This document shows positions 9,448 through 17,637 of a DNA stretch of 64,000 bases, piece after piece. Origin of the DNA: Anaerolineales bacterium (lineage in GTDB: Bacteria; Chloroflexota; Anaerolineae; Anaerolineales; UBA4823); assembly GCA_003105035.1 (NCBI GenBank), contig PQAL01000019.1, positions 1 through 64,000 on the forward strand, read 5' to 3'. Below the pieces are notes generated by a model, which saw only the letters and a list, made by a program, of their open reading frames with translations, searched no databases and had not been told where the DNA came from. Numbering within the stretch: position 1 is the stretch's first letter; the number at the start of each line of letters is the position of its first letter. The position numbers were made by a program, and so were the translations under genes.

Positions 9448-10647
9448 TCAGCCCAAGCTGACCTGCTCGAGCAGGTGACTGAACTGCTCGGAGCTGGCAA
9501 CCCCACCCCCTTGAGCCAGGCGACTATCGCCACCTCCTCGTCCATTGAGCTCAGCCAGCTGTACGGAGAGCAGTTGCCGCGCATCTCTCCCGGTTGCTTC
9601 TCCACAGATGACGATGAGCGAGACCTTCTGACCATCATAAGAAGCCAGATAGGCAACCACATCTGCCATCTTCTTTAGCGCCTCACCCAAGAGTCTCAGC
9701 TCGCCCACCGGGCGCCCAGAGAAAGCAGCCCTTACCAGTTTGATACCGCTGATCACATCTGCAGATTCTGCGAGATCCGTGGCTTCATAGTGGATACCAG
9801 CCTGGCGCAGAGCCTGGTTTTCCTTCTGGAGCGCGTTGAGCTGTTCAGCCTGGCGGGTGAATGCTTCGGGAATTTCCTGCCATGCGGTGCTCATACGGCT
9901 CGCCAATCCACTGAAAGCCTCATACATTTGACTGGCTAACTCCAGTGCCTGAAGACCAGCGACGAAGTAGATGCGTAACCTGTCATTTTGACGCTCGGCC
10001 TTGACCACCTTGATCAGGCCGATACTGCCCGTGCGCAAAACGTGCGTGCCTCCACAGGGCGAGTAGTCATAGCCGTCGATCTCCACGATGCGAATATTTT
10101 CGGTAACCTTGGGTGGCCTGCGTAAGGGGATCGAGGGCAGGTCTGCAGGGGAAATAAAATAGGTCTTCACCACCCGATCCTCATAGATCACCTGGTTGGC
10201 AACCAGCTCCGCCTGGTCTAAATCAGGCTTGTTCAGCTGGGTGGCCATGATATCCAGCGTGGAGGGTGTGTAGCCATTGATGTTGGCAGAAACGGTCTCA
10301 AAGCCGGTCTGGCGCAGGAGACACTGCGTGAGCAGGTGCTGGGCAGTGTGATGCTGCATATGGCGCAGGCGCCGCTCACGATCGATTTGTGCATGGACAT
10401 AACCCAGCCCTGGCTCACCTTCCACGACATGCACTGTGCAGTGGCGTGTTTCATGCTTATACACATCCAGTACCCTGGCGGACCCAATCATCCCGGTGTC
10501 ATGCTCCTGCCCACCGCCGGTTGGGTAGAAATAGGTGCGGTCGAGCAGTACTTCCTGGTGGCCATCCGCCAGGGTGAGGCACTCCACCACCTCGGCATCG
10601 AATTCAAGCGTGCTTACATCTTGCTGGTAGAGAAGCTGAGAATCCAT
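9448..10647 (-). CDS. alaX: Alanyl-tRNA editing protein, long AlaX type with DHHA1 domain
   Basis: A free-standing editing hydrolase that removes Ser or Gly wrongly attached to tRNA-Ala. Zinc ligands of the AlaRS editing domain are seen: HHTAQH (H100, H104) and CGGTH (C198, H202). A helical linker around residues 240-285 leads to a C-terminal DHHA1 domain with the glycine-rich GGRGGGDSRLAQGGG motif. The 399-residue length fits the long AlaX class. No Shine-Dalgarno site precedes the ATG; a TATAAT ends 6 bases before it, so the mRNA may be leaderless. Confidence 0.92.
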   Translation of the reverse strand: MDSQLLYQQDVSTLEFDAEVVECLTLADGHQEVLLDRTYFYPTGGGQEHDTGMIGSARVLDVYKHETRHCTVHVVEGEPGLGYVHAQIDRERRLRHMQHHTAQHLLTQCLLRQTGFETVSANINGYTPSTLDIMATQLNKPDLDQAELVANQVIYEDRVVKTYFISPADLPSIPLRRPPKVTENIRIVEIDGYDYSPCGGTHVLRTGSIGLIKVVKAERQNDRLRIYFVAGLQALELASQMYEAFSGLASRMSTAWQEIPEAFTRQAEQLNALQKENQALRQAGIHYEATDLAESADVISGIKLVRAAFSGRPVGELRLLGEALKKMADVVAYLASYDGQKVSLIVICGEATGRDARQLLSVQLAELNGRGGGDSRLAQGGGVASSEQFSHLLEQVSLG

Positions 10648-10653
10648 GCGGCG

Positions 10654-10659
10654 ATTATA
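10654..10659 (-). promoter_or_regulatory. Possible -10 element giving a leaderless alaX mRNA
   Basis: A perfect TATAAT on the minus strand ends six bases before the A of the alaX ATG, which would place transcription start at or next to the start codon. No good -35 is seen 16-18 bases upstream. Confidence 0.35.
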
Positions 10660-10797
10660 ACGTATCCATTTATTCAGAACACGGATCTTCGAAAATCAAC
10701 GGTAGATCAAATATCCCTGGCTATTGTCAAAACGAATAAATTCGGGGACAATTACAGTTGGGGAAAAGGATCATTACATATAAGAATGGTGGAAAAA

Positions 10798-11181
10798 ATG
10801 AGAAATCAGCTGAACCATGTCATCTTTGGCCTGATCAACCAACCTCAAATATGGGTTAAGCACAGAGGTGAGAATATAACCACGGTGGTCAATTACCTCA
10901 TTATGGGTGCAATTAATCAACCCCAAATATGGATCGAACATACAGGAGAAGCAATGGACACTAATATTACCCCATCTAATGAAAAAGAAGATCAGAAAGT
11001 GAATGTGCGCGTCCAGGGTGGCTCTTCCGGGGCGGTGTATGGATTAGGCATCATCGGGGCAGCCATCTATTACATCAATAAAGGCCTCAACCCACAGGAA
11101 AAAGCCCTGGGGTTTCTGAAAGCCCTGGTCTGGCCGGTGTTCCTGGTGAAACAAGCATTGGAATTCCTTGAAAGAGAGTAA
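10798..11181 (+). CDS. Small membrane protein with duplicated INQPQIW module
   Basis: I do not recognise the family. The C-terminal 75 residues (from an internal ATG at 10954 with AGGAG before it) contain the segment GGSSGAVYGLGIIGAAIYYI, then ALGFLKALVWPVFLVKQALEFL: two hydrophobic helices, probably membrane-inserted. Upstream and in frame, from the ATG at 10798 (GGTGG before it), lies a repeated module, GLINQPQIWVKHRGE then GAINQPQIWIEHTGE. The two copies differ mostly at synonymous third positions, which argues that the longer 127-residue form is or was translated. The short form starting at 10954 is an equally possible product. The upstream extension of this frame over alaX is rejected. 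Confidence 0.6.
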   Translation: MRNQLNHVIFGLINQPQIWVKHRGENITTVVNYLIMGAINQPQIWIEHTGEAMDTNITPSNEKEDQKVNVRVQGGSSGAVYGLGIIGAAIYYINKGLNPQEKALGFLKALVWPVFLVKQALEFLERE

Positions 11182-11263
11182 GCAGGCGGGTTAGTACCTG
11201 AAATTCTCGACAGCGAATTACAACTATAAAAGCTAAAGGATGGGGGAGAATACCTGGCATCTG

Positions 11264-11293
11264 CCTGGATAATGATTGGTTTCATTATCCGGG
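11264..11293. terminator. Hairpin between converging genes
   Basis: Twelve-base-pair stem CCTGGATAATGA/TCATTATCCGGG (one T-G pair) with loop TTGGTT. No clear U-run follows on either strand, so it is a weak candidate for a bidirectional terminator between the small membrane protein gene and glnA. Confidence 0.45.
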
Positions 11294-11357
11294 TAAAAAT
11301 TTATAATGTCGAAATATTTATTGGGGAAAGATTACCACCGATTAACCAACTTATCGA

Positions 11358-12779
11358 CTAAACGTCAAAATATAGGCTCATTTCATACGGATGTGGCCGG
11401 TTGCGCACCTGGTAATACTCCTGGTTGCGCTTGAAGTCCACCCACTGGCTGAGCAGCAGCTCGCTAAACACATCCCCGGCGAGCAGGAACTGGTGGTCAT
11501 TCTCAAGGGCGACCAGGGCAGCATTGAGCGAATCGGGCAGGCTCATGATATGCGAGCGCTGGTCGTCACTCCAGGCGAATATATTGGCATCGATGGGACC
11601 AAAACCGGCCTCTGTCGGGTCAATTTTACGTGCAATTCCATCCAGCCCGGCCAGCAATTGGGCTGAGAGGGCCAGGTAAACGTTACAGGTGGCATCGGGC
11701 GGGCGGAATTCCATGCGGGCCGCTTCCGGTTGGGTGGCATACTTGGGGATGCGCACCGCCGCGCTGCGGTTCCCCAGCGAGAAAAAGGCATTCACTGGGG
11801 CCTCATATCCTGGCACCAATCGGCTATACGAATTGGTGCTGGGGTTGGTGAGGGCCAGCAATGCTGCACCGTGACTAAGCAACCCACCAATGTAGTACAA
11901 AGCGGTCTGGCTCATGCAGCCGTAACCATTTGGGTCGTAGAATACGTTCTTGCCATCCTTGAACAGGTGCTGGTGGAAGTGCATCCCTGAGCCAGCCTCG
12001 CCATACAATGGTTTGGGCATAAAGGTGACGGTCTTGCCATGGGCATGGGCAGTCATCTTGGTGACATATTTAATAATCATGGTGGCATCGGCAGCCTGCA
12101 GCATGCCCATCATCGGGGTTTCAATCTCTGACTGGCCCGGCCCACCCACCTCGTGGTGGTGATATTTCACCGGGATGTTCATATCCTGGAGATGGAGGGT
12201 CATTTCAGTACGCAGGTTGAAGAATTGGTCCTTGGGGGGGATGGCATGGTAACCGCCATGTACTGGGATGTAATGCCCATGCCCACTCTGCACGCTGGAC
12301 CAATCGGCTTCCTGGCATTCGACCCGATAACTGGCCCGGTTAACCCCATATTCATAGGAGACGCTGTCAAAGATATAGAACTCAAATTCCGGCCCCCAGC
12401 GGCTTTCGTCAGCGATGCCTGTGGACTGAAGATATTGCTCAGCCCGAATGGCAATATTACGCGGGTCATTGGTGAATACATCATGCGTGTCAGCTTCCAG
12501 GGTGGTGCAGATGAAGCTGAGCGTGGCTGCATCCCAGAATGGATCGCGCATGCCGGTAGAAAGCTCAGGCACCAGCACCATGTCTCCTGCTTTGACACTT
12601 TTCAAACCCACAGCAGAGCCATCGAAACCAATGCCGTTCTCGAGCAGCTGCGGTGAAAACTGGCTGGTGGGGACGGTCAGGTGGTGCCACCTACCCCACA
12701 GATCTGTGAACTTGAGGTCCACCATCTGGATGTTGTGTTCATCCAAGAATCGTCTGGCCTGTTCATATGTCTGAAACAT
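11358..12779 (-). CDS. glnA: Glutamine synthetase, type I
   Basis: Makes glutamine from glutamate, ammonia and ATP in the cytoplasm. The 473-residue length and the order of motifs fit GSI: FDGSAV (52-57), metal-binding EFEF (131-134), HHHEVGGPGQSEIE, GSGMHFHQ, the NPSTNSYSRLVPGYEAPV flap and the RMEFRPPDA segment, ending HPYEMSLYFDV. The usual adenylylation loop with NLYDLPPEE is replaced by SHIMSLPDSLNAAL, which lacks the target tyrosine, so control by GlnE-type adenylylation is unlikely. No nitrogen-regulatory neighbour is present. The start ATG is preceded by GAAGGTTCTCCTC on the plus strand, that is GAGGAGAAC on the coding strand. Confidence 0.96.
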   Translation of the reverse strand: MFQTYEQARRFLDEHNIQMVDLKFTDLWGRWHHLTVPTSQFSPQLLENGIGFDGSAVGLKSVKAGDMVLVPELSTGMRDPFWDAATLSFICTTLEADTHDVFTNDPRNIAIRAEQYLQSTGIADESRWGPEFEFYIFDSVSYEYGVNRASYRVECQEADWSSVQSGHGHYIPVHGGYHAIPPKDQFFNLRTEMTLHLQDMNIPVKYHHHEVGGPGQSEIETPMMGMLQAADATMIIKYVTKMTAHAHGKTVTFMPKPLYGEAGSGMHFHQHLFKDGKNVFYDPNGYGCMSQTALYYIGGLLSHGAALLALTNPSTNSYSRLVPGYEAPVNAFFSLGNRSAAVRIPKYATQPEAARMEFRPPDATCNVYLALSAQLLAGLDGIARKIDPTEAGFGPIDANIFAWSDDQRSHIMSLPDSLNAALVALENDHQFLLAGDVFSELLLSQWVDFKRNQEYYQVRNRPHPYEMSLYFDV

Positions 12780-12854
12780 TGAAGGTTCTCCTCAAATCAC
12801 AGGAATTTAAGCTTGCATGTTTTTATCGAGCATCTGATGCCAGCGTTAACCGGA

Positions 12855-13589
12855 TTAACTAGGAGCTTTTGCGCCACACTCAGGGCAAAATTTCGTGCCT
12901 GGGGCCAGTTTTGCTCCGCATCCTGAACACTTGAGCTCAATTTCCACTTTTGCGCCACACTCCGGGCAAAACTTAGCGTTGGCGGCCAGCTTGGCACCGC
13001 ACTGTGCACACTTGATATCAGCCAGGACTTCCGCACCACACTCTGGGCAGAATTTGGTCTTCCCAGGGAGCGGCTTCCCGCAGCTCGGGCAGGTAGCGCG
13101 CACCCCCTCCCTCCAGGCTTCTTCCTTCATCATGGCCAGGTCTTCTTCAGCCACCTTAGAGTGAGCCCAAATCTCCTCGGTAGTACGGGAGGCCTGGGCA
13201 GCTGCCATCTCAACACCCAGGTCGGGGGCGCATTGCTTGCACAAGCCGCGCTTCTCATTCCAGCAGGTCTTCTTGCATACCCAGCTGGTGCAGCGCGGGC
13301 ATTGGATAAAATCGGGTTTGATCTCTTCCACCGCCTTGAGAAAGGCTTCGTCGTGGGCTTTTTCCCAGGAGGCTGAGCGCATATTCTCACCCGCATTGGA
13401 GAGACTGTTGAGGAAACCCCCAAAGATATTACTGGCAGTCGACAATGCCGAGGCTGCCGTTCCTAATACCGATGGCTGGAAGCGGGTGCGATAGCCCGTA
13501 CCGCAGCGATCGCACTTGAATTCATACTGAAACCCCTGGTTGGTGCTCAAGTCTTCATAATTCCGCGTGAATTCGATTCTCTCACTCAT
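12855..13589 (-). CDS. Multi-zinc-ribbon protein
   Basis: A 244-residue protein built of Cys-rich zinc ribbons. Near the N-terminus there is CDRCG; a middle cluster holds CPRC, CKKTC and CKQC; and the C-terminus has three near-identical units of CxxCG then FCPECGA (positions about 165-240). The segment at about 45-110 is helical and Gly/Ser-rich. Similar C-terminal ribbons occur in zinc-ribbon and SPFH-associated proteins. No enzymatic motif is seen; a scaffold or protein-binding role is a guess. GGAG sits 8 bases before the ATG at 13589. Confidence 0.8.
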   Translation of the reverse strand: MSERIEFTRNYEDLSTNQGFQYEFKCDRCGTGYRTRFQPSVLGTAASALSTASNIFGGFLNSLSNAGENMRSASWEKAHDEAFLKAVEEIKPDFIQCPRCTSWVCKKTCWNEKRGLCKQCAPDLGVEMAAAQASRTTEEIWAHSKVAEEDLAMMKEEAWREGVRATCPSCGKPLPGKTKFCPECGAEVLADIKCAQCGAKLAANAKFCPECGAKVEIELKCSGCGAKLAPGTKFCPECGAKAPS

Positions 13590-13628
13590 AAAATAACTCC
13601 ATTTGCTAAAGTGGAATGTTAACCATGA

Positions 13629-14114
13629 TCATTTTACAACGGGTTTCTTTGATCCGGGTTTTACTGATTTTTCAGCCATCCGCATCGGTGAATCATTAAA
13701 CCTTTCCAGCCAGCTTTCAGGCGCCAGCAGCTGGCGGAACCCGGCATATTTCTTGTAGAGTTCGTGCGCATCACGGGTATTGAGCAGGATACGGCGTAAA
13801 CCCGCCACATCTGGATGCTTCATCATGCAATCCACCAGCCAGGATCCCAATCCTTTTCCACGATGGGCAGGCAGGATGAACATGTCGCAGATCCAGCCCA
13901 CTGTGGCTCCATCGGTGACTAAACGGGCAAAACCGATCTGTTCATCACCCTGATACACCCCAAAGCACAAAGAATTCTCAATGGATTTCTTCACCACGCT
14001 CATCGGCCGGCCAATTGCCCAATGGGCAGTAGTGTAGAGAAAATGATGAATCATCGCAATATTGAGTTTGGATTTATCGGTATCGATCGTGTATTGGTCT
14101 TTTTGCCACTCCAT
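13629..14114 (-). CDS. GNAT family acetyltransferase
   Basis: A 161-residue GCN5-type N-acetyltransferase. The acetyl-CoA pyrophosphate loop is seen as RGKGLGSWL after the strand WICDMFILPAHR; the C-terminal part has the usual LYKKYAGF element. GAGGAACTT precedes the ATG at 14114. The substrate cannot be told. It lies 39 bases downstream of the zinc-ribbon gene's start, facing the same way, but no shared pathway is apparent. Confidence 0.88.
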   Translation of the reverse strand: MEWQKDQYTIDTDKSKLNIAMIHHFLYTTAHWAIGRPMSVVKKSIENSLCFGVYQGDEQIGFARLVTDGATVGWICDMFILPAHRGKGLGSWLVDCMMKHPDVAGLRRILLNTRDAHELYKKYAGFRQLLAPESWLERFNDSPMRMAEKSVKPGSKKPVVK

Positions 14115-14194
14115 AAGTTCCTCGGTGATGTTCAGGTTGGATTTGTTCGAAGTATACTTGATATTTCAAGCCTTTGGAAATCCACAGCTTGCAA

Positions 14195-15286
14195 TCATAA
14201 CCCTTGGGGCGGCTTCACCGGGGTATAAGGCATCTCGAAAAAGCCGCGCACATCCCGGTAAAAGCCACCGCCGACCAGCTGCGTGGACTGCAATCCCCGG
14301 ACTGTCTCTGAAGAGGCTGAAGGTGAGCTTTCACCCATCTCCACCGGCTCAGCCCGGATGACGACATCATCATGCCCAGGCAGGTTTGGGTCATAGACCT
14401 GCAGGGTGATCGCCCCGGCAGGATCCTCCTGATAAGCATAAGCCAGCACCTGATGGTTTTTGAAAATCACCTCGGAAAGCTGCTTGATGGATGTAGCCTG
14501 CTCATAGATCAGGGCCAGGATGACCGGATTCCCATTGGATAGCTTCTGCCGCAGGATGCTAAATTCGTCGAAAGTCCGGCGGTAGGTGCCAAGCAGGGTG
14601 TCACTGGGCAGGCTGGTCCACTGCGCAACCTTAATGGCTTGCTGACCCAACCCACCCAGAGAATCCATCTGGCGATGATACAGGTAGCGCTGCAGGCGTG
14701 TGCCCTGGTGAGGTGCCTCAGCCCGCGATGGAACGAGCCGCCCTGATAAGGCAAAATCATAGGCTGCAGCGCACATCCCCCCACACAGACCATAGGTGGG
14801 TGGCACTTTGGGGGACAAGAAATCCGGGGTGGAGTAAGGTAAGAAATACCCATTGAAACAGTTAGGAAACTTAAAGCCTCCCTTGGAGGGCACGAAATTC
14901 ACCGGAGGGTGGACAGGTAAGATGAATTTCGTGCGAAATAGCCCCAACGAGGCCGTATGCACCTGATCAATGCTGTTGATTGTATAATTAAACTGAAGGT
15001 AGGGGAGATAGATATCTCCGAGGTCTGGGAATTGATAGCCTGGATTACTGCCTTCATCAGGATTATCATCTTCAGATCCGCCGGGGAGGTGAATGGTATG
15101 ATAGTCAAGGTAACGCAAGGGTTCATATGTCAGTGTGAAGCAGCCATACACATCTGAGATCCCCTGCACCATGGTAAGGTCATCATCCTGTTTCCCAACC
15201 GCATCCTTATCGAATATTCGAACGATCACGCCAGAGATAGGATCACCATTGGCATAATAGACAGTTCCAGAGAATTTAACGATCAT
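14195..15286 (-). CDS. Transthyretin-like plus papain-like fold protein of unknown function
   Basis: About 363 residues from the ATG at 15286, which has GGAG seven bases upstream (an upstream ATG at 15328 is possible). Residues 1-80 look like a transthyretin/CarboxypepD-regulatory-like beta-sandwich (FSGTVYYANGDPISGVIVRI...DVYGCFTLTY). The C-terminal half contains a possible cysteine-peptidase-like set: YGLCGGMCAAAYDF (Cys), NHQVLAYAY (His) and LQVYDPNLPG (Asp), the spacing expected of a papain-like Cys-His-Asp arrangement. No signal peptide is seen, so the location is unclear. The peptidase reading is inferred only from these motifs. Confidence 0.6.
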   Translation of the reverse strand: MIVKFSGTVYYANGDPISGVIVRIFDKDAVGKQDDDLTMVQGISDVYGCFTLTYEPLRYLDYHTIHLPGGSEDDNPDEGSNPGYQFPDLGDIYLPYLQFNYTINSIDQVHTASLGLFRTKFILPVHPPVNFVPSKGGFKFPNCFNGYFLPYSTPDFLSPKVPPTYGLCGGMCAAAYDFALSGRLVPSRAEAPHQGTRLQRYLYHRQMDSLGGLGQQAIKVAQWTSLPSDTLLGTYRRTFDEFSILRQKLSNGNPVILALIYEQATSIKQLSEVIFKNHQVLAYAYQEDPAGAITLQVYDPNLPGHDDVVIRAEPVEMGESSPSASSETVRGLQSTQLVGGGFYRDVRGFFEMPYTPVKPPQGL

Positions 15287-15366
15287 AGGATCACTCCATC
15301 TACTAGAATTATAGCAAATCACATCCATGAGGAAATCCTGATTTCTGCATTGGTAAAGGAGCCAGC

Positions 15367-16359
15367 ATGCCCGCCATCATCCAGCTGAATGACCTTTCCA
15401 AACACTATCAAGTTCCCGTACGCAAAGCCGGCCTGAAAGCCTCCATCGGGAGCTTGTTTAAACGAGAATACGTGATCGTAAAGGCGGTTGAGCAGATTAA
15501 TTTCTCAATCGTCCAAGGAGAGGTGGTCGGATTCTTAGGCCCCAATGGTGCGGGGAAAACCACCACGCTGAAAATGCTATCGGGGCTGCTCTACCCCACC
15601 CATGGAAACCTGAGTGTGCTTGGCTACGTGCCTTCCAAACGCCAGCCGGAATTCCTGCGGCAGATCACCCTGGTGATGGGTAACCGCCAGCAGCTGGTTT
15701 GGGACTTGCCCGCCCTTGACTCGTTTGACCTGATGCGCTCCATTTATGATATCCCCACCACCGAGTTCACCCGTACCCGTGATGAATTCATCGAGCTGCT
15801 GGAGCTAAAAGACCTGGTGACGAAACCGGTCCGCAACCTCAGCCTGGGTGAGCGCATGAAGATGGAAATTGCCGGGGCCTTGCTGCACCGCCCGAAGGTG
15901 CTATTCCTGGATGAACCCACCCTGGGGTTGGATGTCACCATGCAGCGGCGTATCCGGACCTTCGTGGCTGAATACAACAAACGCTACGGAGCCACCGTGC
16001 TGCTTACCTCGCACTACATGGCTGACGTGGAAGCGCTCTGCAAGCGGGTGATTGTGATTCACCACGGCAAGCTGCTGTTTGATGGAGAGCTAAGCTGCCT
16101 GGTGGAACAGTTCTCAGCCTTCAAGACCGTTGGTGTGACGCTCCAAACAGCAGGTGCCAGCCTGGAAAGGTATGGACAGGTGATAAGCCAGGATGGCATG
16201 CGCTTCACCCTGCGGGTGCCGAAGGCAGAAACGCCTCAGGTAACCGCCCGCCTGCTGAATGACCTGGAAGTGGAGGACCTGAACGTGGAAGACCCACCGA
16301 TCGAAGATGTGATCGAGCAGGTCTTTGCCCAGGGAAAACCGGAGGAGGACCCTGCATGA
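15367..16359 (+). CDS. ABC-2 exporter, ATP-binding subunit
   Basis: A 330-residue ATPase. Walker A GPNGAGKTT at 58-66, signature LSLGERMKME, Walker B VLFLDEPTLGLD and a switch histidine region TSHYMADVE. The extra C-terminal segment after residue 240 resembles the DUF4162-type extension of exporter ATPases. AAGGAG lies before the ATG. Its stop overlaps the first permease gene in ATGA. With 16356 and 17638 it forms a three-gene exporter of the kind that pairs one ATPase with two related permeases; substrate unknown. Confidence 0.93.
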   Translation: MPAIIQLNDLSKHYQVPVRKAGLKASIGSLFKREYVIVKAVEQINFSIVQGEVVGFLGPNGAGKTTTLKMLSGLLYPTHGNLSVLGYVPSKRQPEFLRQITLVMGNRQQLVWDLPALDSFDLMRSIYDIPTTEFTRTRDEFIELLELKDLVTKPVRNLSLGERMKMEIAGALLHRPKVLFLDEPTLGLDVTMQRRIRTFVAEYNKRYGATVLLTSHYMADVEALCKRVIVIHHGKLLFDGELSCLVEQFSAFKTVGVTLQTAGASLERYGQVISQDGMRFTLRVPKAETPQVTARLLNDLEVEDLNVEDPPIEDVIEQVFAQGKPEEDPA

Positions 16360-17159
16360 GGCACATGATCGATTATTACCTGACTACGATGAAGGTCGCC
16401 ATCCAGTCGCAGATCCAGTACCGGGCATTCCACTATTTTTACATGATCGGGATGATCGCCGAGCCGGTGATCTACCTGGTGGTATGGTCGACCGTAGCCA
16501 ATGCCCAGGGAGGCTCGGTGGGTGGCTATACTCCCGGCGCCTTCGCCGCCTATTATCTGGTGTGGACGCTGGTACGCAACATGAATATCGTGTTCACTCC
16601 CTATGGGTGGGAAAACCGCATCCGAGGTGGGTGGTTTTCCATGGACCTGCTGCGGCCGATCCACCCCTTGAACAATGATGTGGCTTACTTCGCCGGGATG
16701 AAAGTAGTGGTGATCGTGCTGTGGATCCCGCTGGGGCTGTTCCTGTCCCTGTTCTTCAAGCCCGAGCTGCACCCTGCCTGGTACCAGGTGATCGGTTTCT
16801 TCTTCGCCATCTGGGGAGCTTATCTGATCCGCACCATGCTGCTCTCATTGCTGGGGCTGATCACCTTCTTTACCACCCGTGTGGGAGCAATCTTCGAGCT
16901 ATTCTTCGCCATTGAGTTGATTTTCTCTGGCCGGCTGGTGCCGATGCCGCTCATGCCGCCGGTAGTCCAACAGATAGCGGCTTATATGCCGTTCCAATGG
17001 ACATTCTACTTCCCCATCGAAGTGCTGGTGTCAACCATGAGCGTGCAGCAGATGCTGGCCGGGCTAGGCATGCAGCTGTTGTGGATCGCCATTGGCTGGC
17101 TGGCAGTGAAGATCATGTGGAAGTATTCCGTCCGCCAGTTCTCTGCAGTGGGAGGGTAA
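16356..17159 (+). CDS. ABC-2 exporter permease 1
   Basis: A 267-residue integral membrane protein with about six hydrophobic segments (for example YMIGMIAEPVIYLVVWSTV, VVVIVLWIPLGLFLSLFF, LLSLLGLITFF). It resembles the DUF990-like ABC-2 permease group. It overlaps the ATPase gene by four bases. The second permease, which would normally follow at once, is displaced by the GxxExxY cassette that begins five bases after this gene's stop. Confidence 0.88.
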   Translation: MRHMIDYYLTTMKVAIQSQIQYRAFHYFYMIGMIAEPVIYLVVWSTVANAQGGSVGGYTPGAFAAYYLVWTLVRNMNIVFTPYGWENRIRGGWFSMDLLRPIHPLNNDVAYFAGMKVVVIVLWIPLGLFLSLFFKPELHPAWYQVIGFFFAIWGAYLIRTMLLSLLGLITFFTTRVGAIFELFFAIELIFSGRLVPMPLMPPVVQQIAAYMPFQWTFYFPIEVLVSTMSVQQMLAGLGMQLLWIAIGWLAVKIMWKYSVRQFSAVGG

Positions 17160-17164
17160 GAAGC

Positions 17165-17193
17165 AACCACAGATAAACACAGATGAACACAGA
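17165..17193 (+). repeat. Left terminal inverted repeat of GxxExxY cassette
   Basis: Starts AACCACAGATAAACACAGAT. Its reverse complement matches 17592-17620 at 25 of 29 positions. Inside, ACACAGATGA-like units recur about every ten bases. Confidence 0.75.
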
Positions 17194-17213
17194 AAATGAG
17201 GTAAAGAATAAGA

Positions 17214-17582
17214 ATGAATGAAGAAAGAGATGAGCTAACCGAGAAGATACTTGGCTGTGCTTTCAAAGTCAGCAACACTCTCGGCTGTGGATTTCTTGAA
17301 AAAGTAAATGAAAACGCGCTGATGATCGAATTGAAGACAGCTGGGATGAATTGCGAACAGCAGAAATCTATCCCAGTGGCTTACCAGGGAATCTTGGTAG
17401 GTGAGTACTACGCAGACATTTTAGTGGAAGGGCAGGTCATCCTAGAAATCAAAGCAGCCAAGGCAATTGATGATAGCTATCAAGCTCAATTAATCAATTA
17501 TCTAAAGGCAACAGGTATACATCGTGGACTCATCCTTAATTTCGGAACCACCAGGCTTGGAATTAAAAGGATGGTTTATTAA
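17214..17582 (+). CDS. GxxExxY protein (PD-(D/E)XK nuclease-like)
   Basis: A 122-residue member of the GxxExxY family (PDDEXK_3-like). The nuclease-type residues are present: Asp68 in YYADIL, then Glu78 and Lys80 in ILEIKA. The name-giving motif reads GFLEKVN, so the usual tyrosine is asparagine (residue 32), a one-base-type change. A C-terminal NYLKATG...LILNFG is typical. The gene sits between two permease genes of one exporter and is flanked by 29-base inverted repeats, which suggests it was inserted there as a unit. The role of the family is unknown to me; nuclease activity is not shown here. Confidence 0.88.
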   Translation: MNEERDELTEKILGCAFKVSNTLGCGFLEKVNENALMIELKTAGMNCEQQKSIPVAYQGILVGEYYADILVEGQVILEIKAAKAIDDSYQAQLINYLKATGIHRGLILNFGTTRLGIKRMVY

Positions 17583-17591
17583 GGATAGTCA

Positions 17592-17620
17592 TCTGTGTCA
17601 ATCTGTGTTCATCAGTGGTT
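17592..17620 (-). repeat. Right terminal inverted repeat of GxxExxY cassette
   Basis: Read on the minus strand it starts AACCACTGATGAACACAGAT, matching the left repeat at 17165-17193. It ends eight bases before the GGAG ribosome site of the following permease gene. No target duplication is visible next to the repeats. Confidence 0.75.
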
Positions 17621-17637
17621 CATACCTGGAGTTGATT

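Noticed and set aside
10336-10797. Long plus-strand open frame running through alaX into the small membrane protein gene
   Set aside because: It is antisense to a well-supported alaX with intact motifs, and its only protein-like part starts at about 10798.
17524-17637. Longer start for permease 2 inside the GxxExxY gene
   Set aside because: The extension overlaps the GxxExxY gene and its inverted repeat; ATG 17638 has GGAG and begins a typical permease N-terminus.
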